From Streptomyces sp. AJS327 (GTDB lineage Bacteria > Actinomycetota > Actinomycetes > Streptomycetales > Streptomycetaceae): a stretch of 64,000 nucleotides of DNA. The translations under genes were made by a program, and so were the position numbers. The notes under the pieces were generated by a model that did not search any database, was not told the DNA's origin, and saw only the letters and a program-made list of their open reading frames with translations. How positions within the stretch are numbered: position 1 is the first letter of the stretch; every line of letters starts with the position of its first letter. The DNA lies in contig NZ_SKBR01000002.1 of assembly GCF_013450295.1 (NCBI RefSeq), positions 682,001-746,000 of the forward strand, given 5' to 3'. Positions 9,501 through 18,456 of the stretch are shown here, piece by piece.

Positions 9501-9983
9501 CGGCAGCGCAAGATCACAGCGGGGCTGCTCCGGATGGCCGCCGACCTCGGGGTGGCCACCGTCGCCGACGGCGTGGACATGCCGGAGCAGGCGGCGGCGC
9601 TGCGGGAGATGGGCTGCTCGCATGCGCAGGGCGTGGTCTTCTCCGGTCCGCTGGAGGAACGACGGCTCCGGGGGGCCTTGCTCCGGGGCGTCCGCGCGCT
9701 GCCCGAGACCGCGCCCCCGTCCGCCCCGCGGCCCAACAGCGCGCCAGCGCGTGCCGCCGCGCGCTCCATGGTGGTGGCGGGCTCCCTGCCGCTGAGTGGC
9801 GCGGTGCCGATGGCGCGGTCCAAGAGCGGTCCCGCCCGGCCCGGCGGGAGCGGTGCCCGGTCGGGCCCGGGCGGTGGGCGGCCGGGCGCGGGACCGGCCC
9901 GGCAGGGGGGCCCGGGGGTGCCCGAGGCGGTCCGGCACACCCCGGTGTGCTCGAATGCTGAGACGTCCGTCCCACCCACTTGA
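6585..9983 (+). CDS. Membrane PAS-GGDEF-EAL protein with degenerate EAL domain
   Basis: This protein of about 1132 aa probably controls cyclic di-GMP. Residues 90-455 hold many hydrophobic helices forming a membrane sensor region. A PAS domain begins near 466 (SHFRSLVQGSSDVIMIAAADG). The GGDEF domain (about 585-755) has an intact GGDEF motif at 668-672 and an RxxD inhibitory site (RAGD, 659-662) five residues before it, so it should be an active, product-inhibited diguanylate cyclase. The EAL domain (about 765-1040) is degenerate: EAL is replaced by AAQ (804-806), the DDFG loop reads LDGAGGGG, the catalytic Lys is Arg (DILRLDRG) and EGVE is DGVD. It should not hydrolyse c-di-GMP. The tail from 1040 is Pro/Ala/Gly-rich. 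The ATG at 6585 has a G-rich ribosome site; a TTG at 6540 is an alternative. From position it may correspond to CdgE of model streptomycetes (from memory). Confidence 0.85.
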   Translation: MHDPWTNHRMRYAGSTQEARPGVRRAIGTLETAPCRGTARTAHQPSLTATGPAVPRTAQAADAVGTAGTANTPWRPATVGDDRARGTRLNGALPQLCLAAVCAAYAVGAALGWGSPRIALVMGDFGLAGAALIAAVSCLWYARTRRDHGTHRPQRGHAEGPSRRSDTRPAWLLFGVSSLMVCLGNAIWGWHEVVRGEPVPQPSLADFCFLLFAPPAIVGLLVLAKRPVTRAGWVCLGLDAWLIGGSLLTLSWSLALAHTAPWEDGSVARAALNLAYPLLDIVLVSMVLALHFRRNSAHRSAVNTAVGALALTVLCDAMFTSPLLREHYASGQLLDAGWFAGSLLLAYAPWVGVRESAADAVRRPVGTTRANARRGAAAPGRGALTGAPGRADEPGRPLAGSLAALTPYLAAAVCTLGILYNSLDGQKIDRVVLFTGCAVVLALVVRQGIMLLDNITLTHELARQESHFRSLVQGSSDVIMIAAADGTLRYVSPAAAGVYGRDADRLVGTELRALIHAEDLSGVLHELRRFLAAPSEQEPSTRIECRFRHGDGHWLNIESTVNRYQGGLIFNSRDVTERVRLQAQLQHSASHDALTDLPNRALFTERVRGALAGRRGGDGETAVLFIDLDGFKAVNDTHGHQAGDELLVHAARRLRESVRAGDTAARLGGDEFAVLIVGGGDTAWRDAAERELRIHEIADRLRLTLSEPYLVEGTEMRVAASIGIAFAEPGISPASLMRNADLAMYRAKQAGKGRVELYAPQMQAEVVQRAELTVRLRSALHDGEFTVLHQPIVELSSGKVTAVAAQARWRSPQGLLLTPEEFLRSEHSPARGEVGTRGGADRGGEVDRWLLEEAVEQAVARHAAGLAAPVSVRIPASLLADDPGPAAATGIEALISRSGLPSGALILGLYGIDERVPLDTLERRLATLRRMGVCIALDGAGGGGDVLPALRRLPVDILRLDRGLVAGLTTSARQRKITAGLLRMAADLGVATVADGVDMPEQAAALREMGCSHAQGVVFSGPLEERRLRGALLRGVRALPETAPPSAPRPNSAPARAAARSMVVAGSLPLSGAVPMARSKSGPARPGGSGARSGPGGGRPGAGPARQGGPGVPEAVRHTPVCSNAETSVPPT

Positions 9984-10009
9984 CACTCCGTGCACGGCGG
10001 GGGGATGGT
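9980..10009 (+). promoter_or_regulatory. Promoter of the ilvBNC leader transcript
   Basis: A perfect -35 hexamer TTGACA (9980-9985) is followed after 18 bp by GATGGT (10004-10009), which keeps the A and final T of a -10. The predicted start of transcription coincides with the ATG of the leader peptide at 10017, so the transcript would be leaderless. It overlaps the end of the GGDEF-EAL gene. Confidence 0.65.
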
Positions 10010-10016
10010 CGGTGCC

Positions 10017-10058
10017 ATGCGCACCCGAATTCTCGTACTTGGACGGCGCGTCGGCTGA
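10017..10058 (+). CDS. ilv attenuator leader peptide MRTRILVLGRRVG
   Basis: This 13-codon reading frame has four consecutive branched-chain codons (Ile-Leu-Val-Leu, codons 5-8) and ends in TGA. It lies 165 bp before ilvB and is followed by a hairpin (10060-10078) and an intrinsic terminator. This is the classical layout for ribosome-mediated attenuation: stalling at Ile, Leu or Val codons when the charged tRNAs are scarce would favour read-through into ilvBNC. There is no ribosome binding site, but the promoter places the mRNA 5' end at its ATG. Confidence 0.8.
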   Translation: MRTRILVLGRRVG

Positions 10059-10097
10059 CCGGGGCATCTCTCGCCCCGACCCCTCAGCGGCGCGCTT

Positions 10098-10131
10098 CCC
10101 CTCGCTTGCCTTGTGGCACGAGGGGTTTTTT
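10098..10131 (+). terminator. ilvBNC attenuator terminator
   Basis: CCCCTCG (10098-10104) pairs with CGAGGGG (10119-10125). TGCC (10107-10110) pairs with GGCA (10115-10118) inside it, and six Ts follow (10126-10131). A competing segment ACCCCTC (10079-10085) is complementary to the 3' arm (10120-10126) and could form an antiterminator. Rho-independent termination before ilvB is strongly suggested. Confidence 0.8.
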
Positions 10132-10223
10132 GTTGCATCAGCGCCGGCCAGCACGCGCCCAGAGCACTCCGAACGAACGTCACCCCCTCCTCACTCTCCG
10201 AACTCTCCGAGAAGAGACAAGCG

Positions 10224-12086
10224 ATGACCGAGCAGGCCACCGGGGCCCCCAAACCGCAGCCGCGGCCCCGCAGCGGCGGATCCCAGCAGCAGCCCGCAGC
10301 AGCCAGCGCAGGCGAGCGTATGACGGGCGCCCAGTCCCTCATCCGCTCCCTTGAGGAAGTCGGCGTCGACACGGTATTCGGCATTCCCGGAGGCGCGATC
10401 CTCCCGGCGTACGACCCGATGATGGACTCCGGCCGGGTCCGCCACGTGCTGGTGCGGCACGAGCAGGGCGCGGGCCACGCGGCCACCGGTTACGCGCAGG
10501 CCACCGGCAAGGTCGGAGTGTGCATGGCCACCTCGGGGCCCGGTGCCACCAACCTCGTCACGCCGATCGCGGACGCGCACATGGACTCCGTCCCGATGGT
10601 GGCGATCACCGGGCAGGTCGCGTCCGCCGCGATCGGTACCGACGCCTTCCAGGAAGCTGACATCTGCGGCATCACCATGCCCGTCACCAAGCACAACTTC
10701 CTGGTCACCGATGGGGCGGAGATCCCGCGCACCATCGCCGAGGCGTTCCACGTCGCCTCCACCGGCCGTCCCGGCCCGGTGCTGGTGGACATCGCGAAGG
10801 ACGCGCTCCAGGGGACCACCGTCTTCAGCTGGCCCCCGGCCGCCGACCTGCCGGGCTACCGTCCGGTGACCAAGCCGCACGGCAAGCAGATCCGGGAGGC
10901 CGCGCGGCTGGTCCGGGACGCCCGCCGCCCGGTGCTCTACGTCGGCGGCGGGGTGCTGAAGTCCGGGGCCACCGCCGAGCTGAAGGTGCTCGCCGAGCTG
11001 ACCGGCGCCCCGGTGACCACCACCCTGATGGGGATCGGCGCGTTCCCGGACAGCCACCCCCAGCACCTGGGGATGCCCGGGATGCACGGCACCGTCGCGG
11101 CGGTGACCGCGCTCCAGAAGGCCGACCTGATCGTGGCGCTCGGTGCCCGCTTCGACGACCGGGTGACGGGCCGACTGGACTCCTTCGCGCCCCACGCGAA
11201 GGTGGTGCACGCCGACATCGACCCGGCCGAGATCGGCAAGAACCGCGCCGCCGACGTGCCCATCGTGGGCGACGCGCGGGAGGTCCTGGCGGACCTGATC
11301 GTGGCCGTCCAGAGCGAGCTGGAGGGGAACGCCGAGGCGGGCTCCGGCTACCCGGAGTGGTGGGCGCTGCTGAACCGCTGGCGCGAGGCGTACCCGCTGG
11401 GCTACGACCTGCCACGGGACGGTTCGCTGGCCCCGCAGCAGGTGATCGAGCGGCTCGGTCAGCTCGCCCCCGAGGGCACCGTGTTCGCCGCCGGGGTCGG
11501 CCAGCACCAGATGTGGGCCGCGCACTTCATCCGCTACGAGAAGCCCGCGACCTGGCTGAACTCCGGTGGGCTCGGCACCATGGGTTACGCCGTCCCGGCC
11601 GCCCTCGGCGCCAAGACGGGCAGCCCGGAGAGCACCGTCTGGGCGGTCGACGGCGACGGCTGCTTCCAGATGACCAACCAGGAGCTGGCCACCGCCGCGC
11701 TGAACAACATCCCGATCAAGGTCGCGATCATCAACAACGGGGCGCTGGGCATGGTGCGCCAGTGGCAGACCCTGTTCTACAACCAGCGCTACTCCAACAC
11801 CGTGCTGCACGAGGGCGCGGGCGCCGGGCACGGCAGGGGCACCCGCTGTCCCGACTTCGTGAAGCTGGCCGAGGCCATGGGGTGCGTCGGGCTGCGCTGC
11901 GAGGACCCGGAGGAGCTGGACGCCGTCATCGAGAAGGCCAACGCGATCAACGACCGGCCGGTCGTGGTGGACTTCATCGTGCACGAGGACGCCATGGTCT
12001 GGCCCATGGTCGCGGCGGGCACCTCCAACGACGAGGTCATGGCGGCGCGCGGCGTGCGCCCCGACTTCGGCGACAGCGACGACTGA
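10224..12086 (+). CDS. ilvB: Acetolactate synthase, large (catalytic) subunit
   Basis: This 620-aa enzyme condenses pyruvate with pyruvate or 2-oxobutyrate, the first common step of valine, leucine and isoleucine synthesis. The ThDP-dependent fold is clear: catalytic Glu80 in [15 protein letters not shown], a central FAD-binding domain, and the ThDP/Mg motif [12 protein letters not shown] (about 477 onward) ending in VAIINN. The first 30 residues (Pro/Gln/Ala-rich) are a non-conserved extension. The ATG at 10224 was chosen over upstream in-frame codons because those lie inside the attenuator. ilvN follows 23 bp later and ilvC 105 bp after that, forming an operon under the attenuator. Confidence 0.95.
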   Translation: MTEQATGAPKPQPRPRSGGSQQQPAAASAGERMTGAQSLIRSLEEVGVDTVFGIPGGAILPAYDPMMDSGRVRHVLVRHEQGAGHAATGYAQATGKVGVCMATSGPGATNLVTPIADAHMDSVPMVAITGQVASAAIGTDAFQEADICGITMPVTKHNFLVTDGAEIPRTIAEAFHVASTGRPGPVLVDIAKDALQGTTVFSWPPAADLPGYRPVTKPHGKQIREAARLVRDARRPVLYVGGGVLKSGATAELKVLAELTGAPVTTTLMGIGAFPDSHPQHLGMPGMHGTVAAVTALQKADLIVALGARFDDRVTGRLDSFAPHAKVVHADIDPAEIGKNRAADVPIVGDAREVLADLIVAVQSELEGNAEAGSGYPEWWALLNRWREAYPLGYDLPRDGSLAPQQVIERLGQLAPEGTVFAAGVGQHQMWAAHFIRYEKPATWLNSGGLGTMGYAVPAALGAKTGSPESTVWAVDGDGCFQMTNQELATAALNNIPIKVAIINNGALGMVRQWQTLFYNQRYSNTVLHEGAGAGHGRGTRCPDFVKLAEAMGCVGLRCEDPEELDAVIEKANAINDRPVVVDFIVHEDAMVWPMVAAGTSNDEVMAARGVRPDFGDSDD

Positions 12087-12109
12087 GTACGAGAACGGAG
12101 TCCCTCCCG

Positions 12110-12634
12110 ATGTCCAAGCACACGCTCTCCGTTCTGGTGGAGAACACCCCCGGCATCCTGGCGCGGATCGCCTCGCTCTTCTCCCGTCGCGGGTTCAACA
12201 TCGACTCGCTCGCCGTCGGTGTCACCGAGCACCCCGACATCTCGCGCATCACCATCGTGGTGAACGTCGAGGACCTGCCGCTGGAGCAGGTCACCAAGCA
12301 GCTCAACAAGCTGGTCAACGTCCTCAAGATCGTGGAGTTGGAGCCCGCCGCCGCGGTCCAGCGCGAGCTGGTCCTGGTGAAGGTGCGCTCCGACAACCAG
12401 ACGCGTTCGCAGATCGTCGAGATCGTCTCGCTCTTCCGGGCGAAGACCGTCGACGTCTCCCCCGAGGCCGTCACCATCGAGGCGACAGGCAGCAGCGACA
12501 AGCTCGAAGCCATGCTCAAGATGCTGGAACCGTACGGCATCAAGGAACTCGTGCAGTCCGGCACGATCGCCATCGGACGCGGAGCACGCTCCATCACCGA
12601 CCGGAGCCTGCGGTCCCTCGACCGGACCGCGTGA
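12110..12634 (+). CDS. ilvN: Acetolactate synthase, small (regulatory) subunit
   Basis: This 174-aa protein begins with an ACT domain (MSKHTLSVLVENTPGILARI, then FNIDSLAVG), which binds valine for feedback inhibition and activates the catalytic subunit. The C-terminal half (about 85-165) has the usual small-subunit fold, ending EPYGIKELVQSGTIAIGRG. Length is normal for the family. It starts 23 bp after ilvB and precedes ilvC. Confidence 0.95.
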   Translation: MSKHTLSVLVENTPGILARIASLFSRRGFNIDSLAVGVTEHPDISRITIVVNVEDLPLEQVTKQLNKLVNVLKIVELEPAAAVQRELVLVKVRSDNQTRSQIVEIVSLFRAKTVDVSPEAVTIEATGSSDKLEAMLKMLEPYGIKELVQSGTIAIGRGARSITDRSLRSLDRTA

Positions 12635-12721
12635 GCCCTCCGTAGCACCGCGCCGTCCCGAACCCGGCGGACCGCATAGGTTGGGGCGGCGGAGTTCCGT
12701 ACATCCGCACCACATACGTAA

Positions 12722-13735
<1,014 letters not shown>

Positions 13736-13755
13736 GTCGCCCGGAGTCGGGGCGC

Positions 13756-13787
13756 GGGGCCGGGCGGTCGGCGCCCGCCCCGGCCCC
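13756..13787 (+). terminator. Hairpin ending the ilvBNC transcript
   Basis: GGGGCCGGG (13756-13764) pairs with CCCGGCCCC (13779-13787) over a 14-nt loop, 20 bp after the ilvC stop. It has no T tract, typical of Streptomyces. Confidence 0.5.
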
Positions 13788-14118
13788 CCTGGGACGCCAC
13801 CCCGGACACCGGCCCGGAGCGGTCACGTGCCCGCTCCCGCCGGGGGAGCGAAGCGTTCCGTTTCGCGCGGCGGGGAGGGCCCGTGCCGCCCGCATACCCG
13901 CCCGGGGATTGCCCCGGCTCCCCCCTGGGGAGCTTTGTACAAGCGGCCGATCGCGACCCGCTTCGTAGATACACTGCACAGAAAGCGCGCCCAGGCTCAC
14001 AACGTCGTGCGTCTGCCCTGCGCCCGCGGGGATGACCCCCTCCACCGTCTACGGCCGTCGGGACACGGCTGCCGCACCTCGCCGCCCGCGGGGTGGATCC
14101 GCCAGGACTGGAGACCAC
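13788..14118 (+). promoter_or_regulatory. serA upstream region
   Basis: This is a 331-bp gene-free stretch before serA. The most promoter-like part is 13935-13975: TTGTAC at 13935 and TAGATA at 13966, but their 25-bp spacing is too wide for one promoter, so only the -10 (TAGATA or overlapping TACACT, 13970-13975) is plausible. A transcript from there would have a leader of about 140 nt. No leader peptide or terminator was seen in it. Confidence 0.35.
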
Positions 14119-15708
14119 GTGAGCAAGCCCGTAGTACTGATCGCTGAAGAGCTCTCGCCCGCCACCGTCGACGCCCTCGGACCGGACTTCGAGATCCGGC
14201 ACTGTGACGGCGCCGACCGGGCCGAGCTTCTCTCCGCCATCGCCGAGGTGGACGCCATCCTCGTCCGCTCGGCCACCAAGGTCGACGCCGAGGCCATCGC
14301 CGCCGCGTCCCGGCTGAAGGTGGTGGCGCGGGCCGGCGTCGGGCTCGACAACGTCGACGTCCCCGCGGCGACCAAGGCGGGCGTGATGGTGGTGAACGCG
14401 CCCACCTCCAACATCGTCACCGCCGCCGAACTCGCCTGCGGGCTGCTGGTCGCGACGGCCCGGAACATCCCGCAGGCCAACGCCGCGCTGAAGAACGGCG
14501 AGTGGAAGCGGAGCAAGTACACCGGTGTCGAGCTGAACGAGAAGGTGCTCGGCGTCGTCGGGCTCGGCCGGATCGGGGTGCTGGTCGCCCAGCGGATGTC
14601 CGGCTTCGGCATGCAGGTCGTCGCGTACGACCCCTTCGTGCAGCCCGCCCGCGCGGCGCAGATGGGCGTCAAGCTGCTCTCGCTGGACGAGTTGCTGGAG
14701 GTGTCGGACTTCATCACCGTGCACCTCCCCAAGACCCCCGAGACCGTGGGCCTGATCGGGGACGAGGCGCTGCACAAGGTGAAGCCCGGCGTCCGCGTCG
14801 TCAACGCCGCGCGCGGCGGCATCGTCGACGAGGAGGCGCTGGCCTCCGCGCTGAAGGAGGGCCGGGTCGCCGGGGCCGGGCTGGACGTCTACGCCAGCGA
14901 GCCCTGCACGGACTCCCCGCTCTTCGAGTTCGACCAGGTCGTCGCCACCCCGCACCTCGGCGCCTCCACCGGCGAGGCGCAGGAGAAGGCGGGCCTCGCG
15001 GTCGCCCGCTCCGTGCGGCTGGCGCTCGCGGGCGAACTCGTCCCGGACGCGGTCAACGTACAGGGCGGGGTCATCGCCGAGGAGGTACGCCCGGCGCTGC
15101 CGCTGGCGGAGAAGCTCGGCCGGGTTTTCACCGCGCTGGCCGGGGAGGTCGCGCTCCGGCTGGACGTCGAGGTGTACGGCGACCTCACCCAGCACGACGT
15201 CAAGGTCCTCGAACTCTCCGCGCTGAAGGGCGTCTTCGAGGACGTCGTCGACGAGACCGTCTCCTACGTCAACGCGCCGCTCTTCGCCCAGGAGCGCGGG
15301 GTGGAGGTGCGGCTCACCACCTCCAGCGAGTTCTCCGAGCACCGCAACGTGGTGACGGTGCGCGGCACCCTGGCCAACGGTGAGAAGGTCTCCGCCTCGG
15401 GCACCCTGGCCGGGCCCAAGCACCTCCAGAAGATCGTCGCGATCAACGACCACGACGTCGACCTCGCCCTCGCCGACCACATGGCCTTCCTCCGCTACAG
15501 CGACCGCCCCGGCGTCGTCGGCACGGTCGGCCGGATCCTCGGTGAGGCCGGGATCAACATCGCGGGCATGCAGGTCTCCCGCGCGGAGGAGGGCGGCGCC
15601 GCGCTGGTCGCGCTCACCGTCGACGACAGCATCGAGCCCGCCGTGCTCCAGGAGATCGCCGGGGAGATCGGCGCCACCAAGGCCCGCGGCGTCGACCTGA
15701 CCGACTGA
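14119..15708 (+). CDS. serA: D-3-phosphoglycerate dehydrogenase
   Basis: This 529-aa enzyme oxidises 3-phosphoglycerate to phosphohydroxypyruvate, the first step of serine synthesis. It is the long actinobacterial form. The NAD-binding motif is VVGLGRIGVLVAQ, with catalytic Arg in NAARGGIVDEEAL, Glu in DVYASEPCTDSPL and His in TPHLGASTGEAQEKAG. An intervening domain spans about 320-450, and a C-terminal ACT domain (from about 457, containing NIAGMQVSRAEEGGAALVAL) probably binds serine. The GTG at 14119 has GGAG 5-8 bases upstream; an ATG at 14032 would add a non-conserved extension. It is monocistronic, with a strong hairpin after the gene. Confidence 0.95.
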   Translation: MSKPVVLIAEELSPATVDALGPDFEIRHCDGADRAELLSAIAEVDAILVRSATKVDAEAIAAASRLKVVARAGVGLDNVDVPAATKAGVMVVNAPTSNIVTAAELACGLLVATARNIPQANAALKNGEWKRSKYTGVELNEKVLGVVGLGRIGVLVAQRMSGFGMQVVAYDPFVQPARAAQMGVKLLSLDELLEVSDFITVHLPKTPETVGLIGDEALHKVKPGVRVVNAARGGIVDEEALASALKEGRVAGAGLDVYASEPCTDSPLFEFDQVVATPHLGASTGEAQEKAGLAVARSVRLALAGELVPDAVNVQGGVIAEEVRPALPLAEKLGRVFTALAGEVALRLDVEVYGDLTQHDVKVLELSALKGVFEDVVDETVSYVNAPLFAQERGVEVRLTTSSEFSEHRNVVTVRGTLANGEKVSASGTLAGPKHLQKIVAINDHDVDLALADHMAFLRYSDRPGVVGTVGRILGEAGINIAGMQVSRAEEGGAALVALTVDDSIEPAVLQEIAGEIGATKARGVDLTD

Positions 15709-15735
15709 CCCCCGGCCGCCCCGCGGCCCGCGGAA

Positions 15736-15766
15736 CCCCGCCCCGGCCACCAGCGCCGGGGCGGGG
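15736..15766. terminator. Terminator between convergent serA and pucR-type gene
   Basis: A perfect 12-bp stem (CCCCGCCCCGGC, 15736-15747, with 15755-15766) has a 7-nt loop and is followed by TGTTCC. It lies between two convergent genes and could serve both. Confidence 0.6.
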
Positions 15767-15803
15767 CTGTTCCGTGCCGTTCGGCGAGGACCGCCGCCCC
15801 CGT

Positions 15804-17204
15804 TCACAGCCGGGCGGACTTGAGCGCCATGTGCAGGAGCAGCCGGTGCTCCCCATCGTCCAGGTCGAGGCCGGTGAGCCGCTCCACACGGGAGAGCCGG
15901 TAGTACAGCGTCTGCCGGTGGACGCCCAGCACGGCGGCGGTACGGCCCGCCTGGCCCGCGCAGTCCAGGAACGCCTCGGCCGTGCGGGCCATCTCCCGGT
16001 GCGCGGGGCTGAGGAGCGCGCGGATCGCCGGGTCGGGAGCGGCGCCGGGCAGGGCGGTGAGCAGCCGGTAGGGCCCGATGGACGTCCAGTCCGCGACCGG
16101 TCCCAGCCGGGGTTCGGCCAGGGCGGCCCGCGCCGCGGCGCTCGCCTCCCGCCAGGCCGCGGGCACCTCCCGGAGCCCGGTGCGCGGGGCGCTCACCCCG
16201 GCCGCCCGCTCCGGAGGGCCTTCCCCCGGATCCGGCCGGTGCTCCGCGCGGCCGGATCCCGCCACCTCCACGGCGGCGGGACGCTCCTCCCCGGCCTCCA
16301 CCAGCCGTTCCGCGACGGCCTCGGCGGGGCCGGTACTCCCGGCGGAGCGGAGCCGGACGAGCCCGGCCAGAGCCCCGCGCGGCACGGCCCCCTCCCGCGC
16401 CGCACCCCCGTCTCTCCGGCCCGCGCCCCCGCTCTCCGGGGCGGTGCCGCCCGGGGGCGTGCCCGGCTCCCCGCCCTCCAGGCCACACTGCGCGAGCAGC
16501 CGCGGGATACCGGAGGGGGCCGGGGGCGGCGCGGTGCCCGGCCCGGTCCGCCCGGTGGCCCAGGGCAGCACGGCGACCACCGCCAGTGGGCCCTCCGCCG
16601 CCCCGCCGAGCGCGCCGCCCAACTCGCGCAGCGCCTCCTCGAATCCGGCGCGCCCCGGGTGGCCGGGGCGGTCCGGCGGCCCGGGGCGGTCCGGGGCCCC
16701 GGGGTGCGGGCCGCCGCCGGGTGCGCCCTGGAGAACCACCCGCAGCAGCTCACTCACGCGTGCCCCGGCGTGCGCCTCGGAGGCCAGCAGCGCCCCGATG
16801 CGCTCCGCGGTCGCCATCGCGGCCGTCACCCGGGGGCCGGTCAGCTCCAGCGTGCCGTCGTCCAGCAGCCAGACGTAGCCGTAGACGACGCCCCGGTGGC
16901 GGGCGGGGAGGCAGATCCGGCCGTGGACCACGCCCGCGGCCGGGTCCGGCGGGATGCGCACCGGCCCGGTGGCCCGGGTGATACCGAACCGCTCGAACCA
17001 GGCGCGGACCGCGGAGGTGGAGCGGCGCTGGAGGATCGAGCGGGTGCGGACGGGGTCCAGGGCGAGGTCGGACGGTTCGCTCCGGCCGTCCCCGCCGCCG
17101 TGCGCGCCGAAGGCGATCAGCGCGAAGTCCCGCCCCTCCAGCGTCGCGGGGCTGGCGAGCAGCGCGCACACCTCGTCGATCAGGCTCTGGTAGTCCTCGC
17201 GCAC
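15804..17204 (-). CDS. PucR-family transcriptional regulator of proline catabolism genes
   Basis: This 466-aa protein ends in the PucR/CdaR helix-turn-helix domain (about 405-465: [30 protein letters not shown], given in two parts here as [17 protein letters not shown] and [13 protein letters not shown]). The middle contains a GGDEF-like/GAF-type region diluted by Pro/Gly-rich insertions (about 170-330). The GTG at 17204 is preceded by GGAGG; a longer frame to 17639 runs over the divergent promoter region. It is divergently oriented to proline dehydrogenase and P5C dehydrogenase. In streptomycetes such a neighbour regulates proline use, so a role as activator of those genes is inferred from position. 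Confidence 0.8.
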   Translation of the reverse strand: MREDYQSLIDEVCALLASPATLEGRDFALIAFGAHGGGDGRSEPSDLALDPVRTRSILQRRSTSAVRAWFERFGITRATGPVRIPPDPAAGVVHGRICLPARHRGVVYGYVWLLDDGTLELTGPRVTAAMATAERIGALLASEAHAGARVSELLRVVLQGAPGGGPHPGAPDRPGPPDRPGHPGRAGFEEALRELGGALGGAAEGPLAVVAVLPWATGRTGPGTAPPPAPSGIPRLLAQCGLEGGEPGTPPGGTAPESGGAGRRDGGAAREGAVPRGALAGLVRLRSAGSTGPAEAVAERLVEAGEERPAAVEVAGSGRAEHRPDPGEGPPERAAGVSAPRTGLREVPAAWREASAAARAALAEPRLGPVADWTSIGPYRLLTALPGAAPDPAIRALLSPAHREMARTAEAFLDCAGQAGRTAAVLGVHRQTLYYRLSRVERLTGLDLDDGEHRLLLHMALKSARL

Positions 17205-17448
17205 ATCGCCTCCGTCCGCGCCGGTTCTCGTCCGCTCCCGTGGCCCACGGCGGGCTGGCCGCCGACCGGGCCGGGTGGCGCGGCGGGCGGGCTTCCACCG
17301 CTCCGGCACACCATTCTCATACAACTGTCTGAGATACGAGCCACGGATGCGTGACAGCTGTCGATGGTTCCGGGACGGCGCGGTCCCTAGGTTCTGCGGT
17401 GGCTCCCGGGGTCGACTGAACCGGGTCAGGAACGTCGTGGAGGTGCCC
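17205..17448. promoter_or_regulatory. Divergent regulator/proline dehydrogenase control region
   Basis: This 244-bp divergent intergenic region is locally AT-richer (17310-17370) and holds two inverted repeats. TCTCA-N10-TGAGA lies at 17315-17334 and the perfect palindrome GACAGCTGTC at 17353-17362. The half-sequence ACTGTC also occurs at 17324-17329. They are candidate operators for the PucR-type regulator. Confidence 0.4.
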
Positions 17449-18375
17449 GTGCTCGGTCCCGTCTTTCTCGCCGCCGCGCGGAGCGACACCGTCCGGCGCC
17501 TGGTCTCGTCCGCGCCCCCCACCCGCTCCGTCGTCGACCGCTTCGTCGCGGGCGAGCACCTGGACTCCTGCCTGGAGGTGGTGCGCGCGCTGACGGCCCA
17601 GGGCATGGAGGTCACCCTGGACCACCTCGGCGAGGACATCGCCAGCCCCGCCGAGGCGACGCGCAGCCGGGACGCCTACCTCGCGCTGGCCCGGGCGCTG
17701 GGCGAGCTGGGCCTGGGGGAGCGGGCGGAGATGTCCGTCAAGCTCTCGGCCTTCGGACAGGCCCTGCCCGACGGGGACGACCTCGCCTACCGGCTCGTCC
17801 TCCCGGTGGTGGAGGCCGCCGACGCGGCCGGAACCACGGTCACCCTCGACATGGAGGACCACACCACAGTCGACTCGACCCTGGCCATCCACCGCAGGCT
17901 CCGCGAACGGTTCCCCGGCACCGGCGCCGTGGTGCAGTCCTACCTCTACCGGACCGAGGACGACTGCCGGGAACTGGCCGCCTCCGGGGCGCGCGTGCGG
18001 CTGGTCAAGGGCGCCTACGACGAGCCGTCCACGGTGGCCCACCAGGACAAGCACCAGGTCGACCTGGCCTACGTGCGCTGTCTGCGGGTGCTCATGGAGG
18101 GTAAGGGCTACCCCATGGTCGGCTCACATGATCCGCGGCTGGTGGACATCGCCCGGGAACTCGCCCGCGCCTCCGGCCGTGGTCCCGGGGAGTACGAGTA
18201 CCAGATGCTGTACGGGATCCGCACCGCCGAACAGCGGCGGCTGGTGGCCGAGGGCCACCGGATGCGGGTCTACGTCCCCTACGGCACCGACTGGTACGGC
18301 TACTTCATGCGGCGCCTCGCCGAGCGCCCGGCCAACGTGGGCTTCTTCCTGCGCTCGCTGGTCACCCGGGGCTGA
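17449..18375 (+). CDS. Proline dehydrogenase
   Basis: This 308-aa monofunctional FAD enzyme oxidises proline to pyrroline-5-carboxylate and passes electrons to the respiratory chain. Family motifs are visible: [39 protein letters not shown] and the C-terminal EYQMLYGIR. The GTG at 17449 follows GGAGG (17439-17443) by 5 bases and gives the usual length; in-frame codons upstream run into the control region. The P5C dehydrogenase gene follows 81 bp later, so the two catabolic steps are probably expressed together. Confidence 0.9.
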   Translation: MLGPVFLAAARSDTVRRLVSSAPPTRSVVDRFVAGEHLDSCLEVVRALTAQGMEVTLDHLGEDIASPAEATRSRDAYLALARALGELGLGERAEMSVKLSAFGQALPDGDDLAYRLVLPVVEAADAAGTTVTLDMEDHTTVDSTLAIHRRLRERFPGTGAVVQSYLYRTEDDCRELAASGARVRLVKGAYDEPSTVAHQDKHQVDLAYVRCLRVLMEGKGYPMVGSHDPRLVDIARELARASGRGPGEYEYQMLYGIRTAEQRRLVAEGHRMRVYVPYGTDWYGYFMRRLAERPANVGFFLRSLVTRG

Positions 18376-18456
18376 CCCGCACCGGCGGGGCCCGCCCCGC
18401 CTCCGACCCCGACCCCTGATCGCCCTCCCCACCCGACCGAAGGAGAGACGGCAGCC

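Noticed and set aside
10113..10223. N-terminal extension of IlvB from in-frame ATG 10113
   Set aside because: It would start inside the attenuator terminator and encode a cysteine-rich segment not found in the family.
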